A DNA stretch of 51,916 nt, taken from NCBI GenBank assembly GCA_964513905.1, contig CAZENS010000002.1, positions 1-51,916 of the forward strand, in the 5' to 3' direction. The translations under genes and the position numbers were made by a program. Of the stretch, positions 32,210 through 40,106 are shown one piece after another. The notes below the pieces were generated by a model. That model made no database searches. It was given only the letters and a program-made list of their open reading frames with translations, and had not been told where the DNA came from. The DNA is from CAMEGH01 sp964513905. GTDB taxonomy: Bacteria; Patescibacteriota; Saccharimonadia; Saccharimonadales; Saccharimonadaceae. The number at the start of each line of letters is the position of its first letter. Position 1 is the stretch's first letter.

Positions 32210-32215
32210 ATAGTA
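32210..32215 (-). promoter_or_regulatory. -10 box (TACTAT) of the GlsB-like gene
   Basis: TACTAT on the minus strand predicts a start near 32203 and a 40-nt leader ending in the AAAGGAG site. No -35 box is visible; the Crp-type site covers that position. Confidence 0.5.
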
Positions 32216-32236
32216 GCCTGCTCCAAAGCTACCCGC

Positions 32237-32252
32237 TGTGATGTTTATCACA
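32237..32252. promoter_or_regulatory. Perfect Crp-type site TGTGA-N6-TCACA
   Basis: All ten conserved positions of the E. coli CRP consensus are present. The centre (32244.5) is at -41.5 for the minus-strand promoter and at about -72 for the plus-strand promoter of the gene at 32317. Confidence 0.65.
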
Positions 32253-32280
32253 AAATACGAATAGTTACTGCCATGATAAC

Positions 32281-32309
32281 TTGACGATTATATGTATAGA
32301 TTATAAAAT
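32281..32309 (+). promoter_or_regulatory. Promoter TTGACG-N17-TAAAAT, leaderless
   Basis: The -35 at 32281-32286 and -10 at 32304-32309 are ideally spaced and the -10 ends 7 nt before the ATG at 32317. No ribosome binding site is present. Confidence 0.6.
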
Positions 32310-32316
32310 AATAAGT

Positions 32317-32529
32317 ATGAAACGTGAGCAAGCGCCAAAACCAAAGTCACTGATTGAAAAGGGATTTGATTTTGACAAACGATTTAATACCGTACTCGCA
32401 GTTGGTGCAACTGCAGTTTATGCTCTTATTCCTGCCGCCTCAGCCGTTGCAGCGGTAGTTGCAGCTGGTAGCATTGCCGGTATCCCAATTAACGATCGCG
32501 CAAGAGCACTCGTTACAAAAAAGCAGTAA
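32317..32529 (+). CDS. Small hypothetical protein with one hydrophobic segment
   Basis: The 70-residue protein has a basic N terminus (MKREQAPKPKSLIEKG), an alanine/valine-rich hydrophobic segment at about 27-52, and a basic end (ALVTKKQ). It could be a single-pass membrane protein. No family recognised. Its leaderless promoter shares the perfect Crp-type site with the divergent GlsB-like gene. It ends 3 bp before the convergent MdoB-like gene. Confidence 0.55.
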   Translation: MKREQAPKPKSLIEKGFDFDKRFNTVLAVGATAVYALIPAASAVAAVVAAGSIAGIPINDRARALVTKKQ

Positions 32530-32532
32530 CTT

Positions 32533-34128
32533 TTACTTCACACCGCTTAATATTTTTTGTTCGTATAATCGGCTTTGTTTTGTTAACTCGTGGTTTAATG
32601 CCTCAACCGAGCCGTACTTTTCAAGCAACGTTTGCTTATCTGCTGCAAAAAGGTTTGTGCCAAGCCCTAGTCTTTCTCCAGGAATTTTTACCCCAAGTGC
32701 GGCAAGTGTTGTTGGATACATATCAAACGCAGCAAACAGACGAGCGGTTGTATTCTTTGGTGACGATTGCGCATTAATAAAAGCGTTATAAGTGGTTCGC
32801 TTATAGGTTGGTACAGAAATAATCTCATCGTAATACTTTTGTTGCATTCCTAAATGATCGCCAACAAGTATAATAGTCGTATCCTCGGAAAACGGCTGCT
32901 CCTGCACCCAGTCCACAAATTCTGAAACCTGAGAAGAACTACACGCAAAGACATTATCGTACTGTCGTTGATATGGCGTAGGGCAAGATGGATCTAAATA
33001 TCCATCGGTAAAATGAGTGTCGACCGTTAATAGCGATAGATTAAATGGCTTATCATCACTAGCGAGTCGAAGCGCCTCCTCTTTTGCAAATGATAGCATT
33101 TTCTTATCTTCATAGCCCCACCACACCTTGTAGCCTTTAGGAATACGGCCATCTTGTTGCACTTTTTCGTGATCAATTACGTTATAATCGCCATGCTGAG
33201 ACAGCAACTTGTCGCGACCGCCAAAGCTCTGCTGTGAACCCATTACAAACGATTGGTTGTAGCCATTGTCCCTCAATACTTCACCAATGCCGTACGTACC
33301 AGGGAAAAATCTGTTGAATTTTCCATATTCATTTCCGTCCATGCCCGTAAAGTTTGGCTTAATTGGTACGCCTAAGCTATGTGCTGTCATTGACGCTACT
33401 GTCCAGGTTGTTCCAACAACTGGCCGTGCACCACCAAGCCCATCACGGCTGTGTGAAAAGGAGACGTTATTTTTATCAAGCGCAATCTCCTCTAGTTCGG
33501 GGATTAATGACTGGCTCATCTGTCCACCAGCCTCTACCGAAGCCAGGGTATTTTCCATAGATTCAAGATATATAAATATAAGATTGTTAGGGTCTTTTGG
33601 AAATTCAAGACTCACTTCGCTTGGATCAACATAGTGCTCCTCGAATAGCTTGCTCGATTCTCGCAGGCTATTTAAATACGCTGGCACCTGAAAACTAACG
33701 AGCAAAAACCATACTGTAGCAACAAAGACAATTCCCGCATAGGTAAATTTTATCCACCATGGAATTTTTGATGGATTAAACGAAATTGTTTTGTTTTTGC
33801 CAAAAATTGATAGGTTAAAATTAATAAAAATACGATTCCTATAAAAATCTACCACCGGCAACATAAAAAGTAAAAAGACAATGCTAAACAGTATCAGGTT
33901 GTCGTAAATCATATTTGCGATATCGGTTGCGTTGCCGCCAGCAAATCCATTAAAGAAATAGAAAAGTATTTCATTTATTTGCGAATCGCCAAATTCATTT
34001 CGCTTAAAAACTGTTGCAGTATAAATAAACGCGCTAATAGCAAGTAGCGCATATAAAATAATCGTCTTCGTAAACCGACCTATTCGATGAATACGACGTC
34101 CGCTACTTTTTGCTTTATTCTTTTTCAT
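32533..34128 (-). CDS. Sulfatase-fold phosphoglycerol transferase, MdoB/LtaS-like
   Basis: The 531-residue protein has about four N-terminal membrane helices (20-150), then a large extracellular alkaline-phosphatase-fold domain. Visible metal and nucleophile motifs are FIYLESMENT (about 185), GTTWTVASMTAHSLG with the catalytic threonine (about 245), LLTVDTHFTDG (about 370) and VGDHLGM near 435. These match enzymes that move phosphoglycerol from phosphatidylglycerol to glycans or lipoteichoic acid. The acceptor here is unknown. The start overlaps the preceding membrane-protein gene by 14 bp. Confidence 0.83.
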   Translation of the reverse strand: MKKNKAKSSGRRIHRIGRFTKTIILYALLAISAFIYTATVFKRNEFGDSQINEILFYFFNGFAGGNATDIANMIYDNLILFSIVFLLFMLPVVDFYRNRIFINFNLSIFGKNKTISFNPSKIPWWIKFTYAGIVFVATVWFLLVSFQVPAYLNSLRESSKLFEEHYVDPSEVSLEFPKDPNNLIFIYLESMENTLASVEAGGQMSQSLIPELEEIALDKNNVSFSHSRDGLGGARPVVGTTWTVASMTAHSLGVPIKPNFTGMDGNEYGKFNRFFPGTYGIGEVLRDNGYNQSFVMGSQQSFGGRDKLLSQHGDYNVIDHEKVQQDGRIPKGYKVWWGYEDKKMLSFAKEEALRLASDDKPFNLSLLTVDTHFTDGYLDPSCPTPYQRQYDNVFACSSSQVSEFVDWVQEQPFSEDTTIILVGDHLGMQQKYYDEIISVPTYKRTTYNAFINAQSSPKNTTARLFAAFDMYPTTLAALGVKIPGERLGLGTNLFAADKQTLLEKYGSVEALNHELTKQSRLYEQKILSGVK

Positions 34129-34423
34129 CCGAACGAGAAACTTTAACAGAAACAGTTACTTCAGTTAGATTTATAGCGAACGGTACAATAATCGAAAGTA
34201 CCGATGCCACCAGCAAGTATTTCACAAAATACTTATCTGTAAACACAACCGCTTCGTGGCCAAGCAAATACAATGTTGCCGCATACAAACACACATTAAT
34301 CGCCACAACAAAAACGCCGTACGTCATAACCAGCATGCGAGCTGAAAGTTTATTGTGGTGAAGATGATTATAAAATTTTAACGCAACCAACGATGGTGCC
34401 AACAGTGCAATAGCCTCTAACAT
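34115..34423 (-). CDS. Hypothetical three-helix membrane protein
   Basis: The 102-residue protein has hydrophobic segments at about 2-18, 32-55 and 68-92. The ATG at 34423 was chosen because TATAAT (34433-34438, minus) lies 9 nt before it; upstream in-frame codons precede the promoter. No family recognised. Overlap with the MdoB-like gene suggests that the two act together in envelope assembly (inference). Confidence 0.6.
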   Translation of the reverse strand: MLEAIALLAPSLVALKFYNHLHHNKLSARMLVMTYGVFVVAINVCLYAATLYLLGHEAVVFTDKYFVKYLLVASVLSIIVPFAINLTEVTVSVKVSRSDEKE

Positions 34424-34457
34424 AATGTACGAATTATACCACAAAAAGAGCCTACGC

Positions 34458-35795
34458 TTAATCCTGTTTTTTGGTGTCTTCAAATTTGGCGGCCATCGTA
34501 GGATTACCGCGCGTAAGCTTTTTGACCGTCAAATCATCGGCTTTATTGTTAGCAATCCGATAGTGATCCTCGCTTTTTAGCAGATTTTCTTTGGTTTTTT
34601 GCAGCTGTGCGATTGATTTATCAATACTTGCCACCGCATCACTAAAGCGCTCCGAAGCCAGGCGGTAACTTCGACCAAACGACGTACGAAAATCATTTAA
34701 TTGATCTTCAAAATTAGTCACATCAATATTTTGCGCACGCACTAGCGCTAGCTCCGACTTATACTTCATAGAATTCATGGCCGCATTACGCAGTAACGTA
34801 ATCATTGGAATAAAAAACTGCGGGCGAATCACATACATTTTTTCGTACCGGTGCGACATATCGACAATACCTGTGTTATAAAATTCATTGTCCGCTTCGA
34901 GTAGCGTAACGAGTACGGCGTATTCACACTTCTTTTGCCGACGGTCTTTATCCAGTTCTTTTAGAAAATCTTCGTTGCGTTTTTTGGTAGCGGTTTCATC
35001 ACCTTCGTTTTTCATCTCGAACATAATCGAAATAATCTCGTTGCCAGCTTCGTCTGTTTCGCGATACACATAATCGCCTTTACTGCCGCTACTTGCATCG
35101 TTGTCTTTTTCGAAGTAAGCGTTTTGAAAAGCCGTAGCACGCAGCTTATTAAACTCGACTTCACAGTGCTGCTCGAGTGTTTCGCCCACCATTTTTGTCG
35201 AAAGCCGCGCTTTCATGTCTTTTCGCATGGCGATTTCTTCATCTTTGAGCTTGATAATATCATCCTTTGTGCGTAGCTCGGCCACATATTTTTCTTTAAG
35301 CGAGGTTTCGAGCAGCTGCTTTTCGGCATCCTTGGTCTTTAAATCATTTACTAGCTGGTCACGCTCTTTCTCGATTCGAGCCACCGCTTCTGTTACAGCC
35401 AGCCGCTTTTCTGTCACGGTAGCTTGCAACTGCGCACGAAGCTCGGCAATATCAGCCTCTTTTTTAGCGATATCAGTTTGGCTCGCACTTTTAGCAGTGG
35501 CTTCTGCCAGCTTAGCAGCCGTCTCTTTTTCCTGAGTGAGTACATTTATCTTTTCGCGTAGCTCTTGCTCTTTTAGCTGTGCTTCGAGTGCTTTTTCACG
35601 CTCAATCGCTTCGCGCACCTTGGCAACTTCTGCCTCGAAAGCATCTTTTTTGATTGAATTCACTACACTTTTTATGGTTGTCGCATCAATGTCTGTCTCG
35701 TGGATCGAGCGCAAATCCACCACATCACCCTTCTTGGCATCTTCTTGGAGCACCAGCGTGTACTCATCCTGAATCGAAACTTTCACCTTTTTCAT
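34458..35795 (-). CDS. DUF2130 family protein, coiled coil plus nuclease-like domain
   Basis: The 445-residue soluble protein has a long charged coiled coil (about 50-205). The DUF2130 core then follows: KMVGETLEQHCEVEFNKLR, SSGSKGDYVYRETDEAGNE, SIMFEMKNEGDE, and VIRPQFFIPMITLLRNA. A further coiled region (about 375-425) ends it. The GDYVYRE and FEMKNE motifs resemble the D...ExK core of PD-(D/E)XK nucleases; this fold assignment is my inference. Function of the family is unknown. TATACT ends 9 nt before the ATG. Confidence 0.82.
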   Translation of the reverse strand: MKKVKVSIQDEYTLVLQEDAKKGDVVDLRSIHETDIDATTIKSVVNSIKKDAFEAEVAKVREAIEREKALEAQLKEQELREKINVLTQEKETAAKLAEATAKSASQTDIAKKEADIAELRAQLQATVTEKRLAVTEAVARIEKERDQLVNDLKTKDAEKQLLETSLKEKYVAELRTKDDIIKLKDEEIAMRKDMKARLSTKMVGETLEQHCEVEFNKLRATAFQNAYFEKDNDASSGSKGDYVYRETDEAGNEIISIMFEMKNEGDETATKKRNEDFLKELDKDRRQKKCEYAVLVTLLEADNEFYNTGIVDMSHRYEKMYVIRPQFFIPMITLLRNAAMNSMKYKSELALVRAQNIDVTNFEDQLNDFRTSFGRSYRLASERFSDAVASIDKSIAQLQKTKENLLKSEDHYRIANNKADDLTVKKLTRGNPTMAAKFEDTKKQD

Positions 35796-35831
35796 ACTCT
35801 TTCTAGTATAGCCTAGAAAGTAGCAATGGTG

Positions 35832-36056
35832 CTAATCAGCGCTAATCTCAAACACTTTATATCGGCTTGTTGCACCACTCACCAATTTTACGTGCGACTT
35901 TGCAACACCAAAATGCTTCGCCAACACTTCAATCGCTCGCTTATTTGCTTTGCCTTCAATAGCTGGAGCCTTGACGCGGATTTCGTAGATGTCATCAACC
36001 AGCTCGACGCCTTCGGCGTGTTTGGAGTTTGGTTTTATGCAGGTGCGTAGTTTCAT
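35832..36056 (-). CDS. DUF167 (YggU-like) family protein
   Basis: The 74-residue protein has the family hallmark VKAPAIEGKANKRAIEVLAK, followed by HVKLVSGATSRYKVFEI. The small alpha/beta fold is widespread; its role is not known. The gene lies between DUF2130 and an unknown gene on the same strand, 10 bp after the latter. Confidence 0.87.
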   Translation of the reverse strand: MKLRTCIKPNSKHAEGVELVDDIYEIRVKAPAIEGKANKRAIEVLAKHFGVAKSHVKLVSGATSRYKVFEISAD

Positions 36057-36066
36057 TCTATAAAAA

Positions 36067-36384
36067 TTACGCTACTTTTTCTCTAAAAAGAGTAAAATAA
36101 CCTGTAATATTCTCCGCATACTTCAAGCTGTCTCCGCCGAACCTCAGGCTAGTCTTGTCACCAGCCTTTATAATATTGTGTGATAAACCATCATCAAACG
36201 AGACTTCTCCTGGAAAATCCTCAAATACAAGTACATATTTTTTACCGGCACAATCAAAATAGTGTGCCCAACTGTCGTCGCTTATTTTACCATGGTCTTT
36301 CCAGGTGATATTCTTACTGTCAAATTCGTCATAATTCGGCAAGATTGCCTTTTCATAAAACAATTCAAGCAGGTCTTTATTCAT
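36067..36384 (-). CDS. Hypothetical protein, 105 residues
   Basis: This soluble protein has mixed alpha/beta character and several aromatics (WKDHGK, SWAHYFDCAGKKYVLVFEDF). No family recognised. The ATG at 36384 lies 6 nt after TATACT (36391-36396, minus), giving a leaderless prediction; an upstream TTG overlapping the -10 box was rejected. Confidence 0.58.
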   Translation of the reverse strand: MNKDLLELFYEKAILPNYDEFDSKNITWKDHGKISDDSWAHYFDCAGKKYVLVFEDFPGEVSFDDGLSHNIIKAGDKTSLRFGGDSLKYAENITGYFTLFREKVA

Positions 36385-36687
36385 AACTATAGTATACAAC
36401 TATGTCTGCAAATGATAAGCACCGCTCGTTAAGCATCGATTTTTTTACTATCACTGCTTATGGCTGCCATGCGCTTCTCCGGTAGGTTTTACTCTCTTCA
36501 GTATACCCACTTTTCTTCAGTTTTTCTATTTATCATCTTAGATATGCGGCTATGCTTTTATATCTTTTACGCAGGCAATTTATTACCCTCACGATTCATA
36601 ATCATTCCGTCACCGTATCTCTATTATCCAGCTCAAACTTGCGCGCCATGCCTGCAATAGTCGCATGACACAGCATATGGCGTTGCT
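36385..36687. other. Intergenic stretch of about 300 bp
   Basis: Apart from the TATACT promoter at its left edge I see no gene, convincing terminator or known RNA here. Short reading frames exist on both strands but lack ribosome binding sites and coding character. It is AT-rich and follows the ABC permease stop, so the 3' end of that transcript should lie within it. Confidence 0.5.
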
Positions 36688-38304
36688 CTATTTTTCTAAC
36701 AGATCCCTTCGATACCACCCAATCATTCCGACGATAATAAACGCAATGCTTACAACAGCAATAATGGCGAGTGGCGCAAGCTTAATATCTTCACTCGGCG
36801 GCGCAGCGATATGATGCACGACAGACAGGCTCATGATCTTTTCGTCCACCTGCAAAATCGGGCCAATCCATGACATAAAGGCCACAAAGCCAAAATACGA
36901 CCATGTCACGAGCCCCGCGAGTCGCGGCAAAATTCCAAACAGTAGCACGTATATGCCTACAAACAGCAGCAAAATCGGTACATACGACAGGCCAGCGAAT
37001 GTATACTGCCATACATCGAGCTGCTCACTTGATAAAGCATTCGTACAGAGCGCCAAGCCACCACCCACCACAATTAGCAATGCTACGCCGCTAGAGATGA
37101 TCGTATCAACATGCCGACCAAGCCAATAAAGACGCGACGTACCCGTAGCAAGAATGTTTTCTAGATGTCCCGAAGCCTCCTCACTGCGCAGACGCATCAG
37201 CCCCTGAATAGCGTAGGCAAAAACCATCAGCGACGTAATGGTAATCATGGCAGACATAAACGACGGAACTAACGCACCCGTACCACCTATCGTCGTAATG
37301 ATATTGGCCAGATGTGTCGAACTGTCAAAAACACCGCTCATTTGTGGCACCAAAGCACCGATGGTGGCGACCATCACGATAATACCGATAAGCCAGCCAA
37401 TAAAAATACCTTTTTGAAGCTTGAGTGTAAGTCCCATGGATGACTTTAACAGCCAAGAAGCTCGTGCTCGCCCCGCACGACTTGGCAATAATCCCGCACC
37501 AACATCGCGCCGTTCGAGGAGTAATAAAGCAATTCCAACGGTTACTATAGATACCGCAGCAGACACGATCAATGGCTCCCAGTTTGGCGATGTTAATGAC
37601 TTAGTGGCTTGCAGCCAGCCAAACGGACTCAGTTGGCTTATCCAGGCAGCTTCGTGTGTACCGCTTGCCGTCATTTTGCCCAAAAAATCACCAATACCAC
37701 GCACGATGAACGCGACGCCAATCAAACCAGCCAGCATCCCGTTAGCCGAACGACCGCTTTCGACTAGCTGCACTACCACTGCCGCTATAGCCGCCCACAC
37801 GATCCCAAACAGGCCGAAACTAATAGCGTACAGCCAGCTCTGTTCAGCACCAACCGAAGCAACTGTCTGCAAGCCAATACCAGTACCAGCAGCTACAAGT
37901 GTGTTAAGCAGAGCTACCATCAAAATCGCTGCTATTAATCCCGTTGAGCGATGAGTCTGGCCAGACAATAGTAGTTCTTGGGCACCGATTTCTTCGTTAT
38001 GGCGCGTGTGTCGCACGATAAACATGGTGTCTATAAATGCAATAAGTAGCCCCCACCATATCACTGTCTCGAGCGTCATAAAAGCTGCAAAAGTTGGCGA
38101 GTCTATCGGCCCTGTCAGGAAAAGCATGGCAGGATTCATGCTAAGTGTATTGTAGATCATGGCGATACTTTCGGCGTCACCATAAACATCGCGCAACATC
38201 GGGAACATTGCCACCACCGATAGCACAAAGCCGAAAATCGCCAGCGGAAGCTTCAAGCGATCCCGCCGCAGGATTAATACCAGGAAGGTTTTTAACCCCT
38301 TCAT
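36688..38304 (-). CDS. ABC-2 type exporter permease
   Basis: The 538-residue protein has 12 hydrophobic segments in two similar halves (about 15-265 and 295-535), as in the 'polyketide antibiotic exporter' type permeases (TnrB3/YhaP-like). Between helices lies the coupling segment IVRHTRHNEEIGAQELLLSG and, in the second half, LRSEEASGHLENILATGTS, a repeated signature of this family. It works with the ATPase encoded one base upstream. Substrates are probably amphipathic drugs or lipids. Confidence 0.85.
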   Translation of the reverse strand: MKGLKTFLVLILRRDRLKLPLAIFGFVLSVVAMFPMLRDVYGDAESIAMIYNTLSMNPAMLFLTGPIDSPTFAAFMTLETVIWWGLLIAFIDTMFIVRHTRHNEEIGAQELLLSGQTHRSTGLIAAILMVALLNTLVAAGTGIGLQTVASVGAEQSWLYAISFGLFGIVWAAIAAVVVQLVESGRSANGMLAGLIGVAFIVRGIGDFLGKMTASGTHEAAWISQLSPFGWLQATKSLTSPNWEPLIVSAAVSIVTVGIALLLLERRDVGAGLLPSRAGRARASWLLKSSMGLTLKLQKGIFIGWLIGIIVMVATIGALVPQMSGVFDSSTHLANIITTIGGTGALVPSFMSAMITITSLMVFAYAIQGLMRLRSEEASGHLENILATGTSRLYWLGRHVDTIISSGVALLIVVGGGLALCTNALSSEQLDVWQYTFAGLSYVPILLLFVGIYVLLFGILPRLAGLVTWSYFGFVAFMSWIGPILQVDEKIMSLSVVHHIAAPPSEDIKLAPLAIIAVVSIAFIIVGMIGWYRRDLLEK

Positions 38305-38305
38305 A

Positions 38306-39177
38306 CTACTTCTCCTCGTATTGCTTTAGGAACAGTGCCTCGAGATTGGCGTGTTCCTTTTTTAGCTCTGCCAGAGTGTAAACTTCAACCGTTTTACCTT
38401 CACGAATAATAGTAACGCGATCACACAGAGCTTCGACTTCAGATAAAATGTGGCTCGAAAGTAGCACTGTTTTGTTTGCGTCACGCAGCGCACGAACTTC
38501 TTTTTGGAATTTCTTCTCCATGAGTGGATCAAGACCACTGGTTGGCTCGTCTAAAATATAGAACGGTACATCGCTTGCCAGAGCTGCGATAAGGGCTACT
38601 TTTTGGCGATTGCCTTTAGAGTAGGTGCGAAACTTTTTCGTAGGATCGAGCTCGAATGTTTGCAGGAGTTTTTTGCGCCGCACTTCATCGAGCCCGCCGC
38701 GTAAACTTCCTAGCAGATCAATAATCTCGCCACCCGTTAGGTTTGGCCAGAAATTAACATCACCTGGCACATACGCAAGCTTCTTGTGCAGATCAACTGC
38801 ATCCCTCCACGGGTCGTCACCAAATAGCTCTACGCTACCGCTCGTTTTACGCAGCAATCCAAGCAACACACGAATAGCGGTCGACTTGCCCGCACCGTTT
38901 GGACCAAGGAATCCATGCACCTCGCCCGCACGCACTGACATAGTAAAATTATCCAGCGCCTTGACCGGCCCAAAATGTTTACTTAAGCTTTGTATGTTAA
39001 TAACTTCTGTTTTATCTGCCANNNNNNNNNNNNNNNNNNNNNNNNNNNNNNNNNNNNNNNNNNNNNNNNNNNNNNNNNNNNNNNNNNNNNNNNNNNNNNN
39101 NNNNNNNNNNNNNNNNNNNNNGGCCCAAAATGTTTACTTAAGCTTTGTATGTTAATAACTTCTGTTTTATCTGCCAT
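38306..39177 (-). CDS. ABC transporter ATP-binding protein (spans a false assembly gap)
   Basis: After removing the 100 N and one copy of the 55-bp flank, the gene is 717 bp and reads in frame from ATG at 39177 through SLSKHFGPVKALDNF into HGFLGPNGAGKSTAIRVLLG (Walker A). Further motifs are the ABC signature TYSKGNRQKVALIAAL, Walker B FYILDEPTSGLDPLM, and the H-loop LLSSHILSEVEALCD. The product is 238 residues, the normal size. It energises the permease at 36688-38304. Confidence 0.88.
38967..39021. repeat. 55-bp direct copy, left flank of gap 3
   Basis: The sequence starting GGCCCAAAATG and ending TTATCTGCCA is identical to 39122-39176 on the other side of the N run. This is the signature of two contigs that overlap by an assembler k-mer and were joined with an arbitrary gap. 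Confidence 0.95.
39022..39121. other. Assembly gap (100 N), probably artificial
   Basis: Its two flanks are the same 55 bp, so no sequence appears to be missing. Collapsing the overlap restores an intact ABC ATPase gene. Confidence 0.92.
39122..39176. repeat. 55-bp direct copy, right flank of gap 3
   Basis: Identical to 38967-39021. It contains the start codon region and first 18 codons of the ABC ATPase gene. Confidence 0.95.
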
Positions 39178-39235
39178 ATCTACCCTTCACTTTTATCATT
39201 TTATACCGAAATGAACAAAAGACCATCTTTTACGC

Positions 39236-39984
39236 CTACAGCTGCCCATATTGAGCCACCCTTTCTGCAACAAGCCGTCGAATCTCTTCGTCACTCAGTG
39301 AATACCTTGTCGAAATTCTTACTAAAGGCTGACGGGCACAACGAAAAAGTTCATTTACGAATTTATCCCTCTCGATACGGTCATCTTCATCGTGCGACGA
39401 GTCATCTAATTCATTGCACAATATATCTTCATATCTACATCACACAAGACATAATCGACGCTTTTTCGCTGAATTTTTGCAAGCGATGCCCTGTTATCTT
39501 GTCGATATGAAGTATGGAAGAACAAGCTAGGTAGGTGAATTTGCGGAAAAATTAAAAATTCACGACCAAATATACCAAATAATCTTTTATAAAAATTACT
39601 CTCAGTTTTTGTCATAATATACGTCTTTTTGTTATAGCGATACTTCAAATCGTACTTAGGGTATCGCAAAATATCATCCGTTTGTCTATATTTAACTGCG
39701 ACTGTTTTCCTAAACTCGGATCGAATTGTACTATCACGTTTCTGCAATGTGGGGCGAGGCGTCTGTGCTATTGGCGGACTGACCTTATTGAGTGAGCTGT
39801 CTACAGGGGGCGAATCTACCAGTTGTGTTGTTTCTGAATCTGGTAGCTTTGTAGATCTACGCTTATCTTTGCGTGTCGATATCTTATATATCGCCCAAAA
39901 CGGAACAAAAAGTAAGAATAATATAACGACAAACGTAACAATGCCTACGATACCAGTATCTACCTGCCCACCTGAGCCATTCAT
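39236..39984 (-). pseudogene. DUF2726 family protein split by a one-base frameshift
   Basis: The first frame (ATG at 39984 to TAG at 39406) has an N-terminal membrane helix (about 10-32), a linker, and the start of DUF2726: TKTESNFYKRLFGIFG, FLIFPQIHLPSL, VDYVLCDVDMKIYCA. The second frame resumes at once with ELDDSSHDEDDRIERDKFVNELFRC, divided here as ELDDSSHDEDDRIERDKF and the rest, the other half of the domain. One missing base after GCAAT explains the break. No homopolymer lies there. TATACT ends 7 nt before the ATG, so the gene still has a promoter. Confidence 0.75.
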
Positions 39985-40039
39985 TGCCTACAGTATAGCA
40001 CGGAACAAGTGGTCATTAAGCTAGTATGTGTAAATCTGC

Positions 40040-40045
40040 TATACT
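40040..40045 (+). promoter_or_regulatory. -10 box (TATACT) of the thioredoxin-CcdA fusion
   Basis: TGCTATACT predicts a start near 40052 and a 55-nt leader that carries AAAGGA before the GTG at 40107. Confidence 0.5.
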
Positions 40046-40106
40046 AGCAATATATTAACGCTTGAGCTCAGTGCCAACGCACCAGCAGAAAGTAAAAGGA
40101 CCTTGT

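Noticed and set aside
35215..35772. Serine-rich plus-strand ORFs opposite the DUF2130 gene
   Set aside because: They are antisense shadows of the K/E-rich coiled coil, with no ribosome site.
36460..36660. 66-codon plus-strand ORF in the 300-bp intergenic region
   Set aside because: No ribosome site, irregular amino-acid composition, and no promoter next to it.
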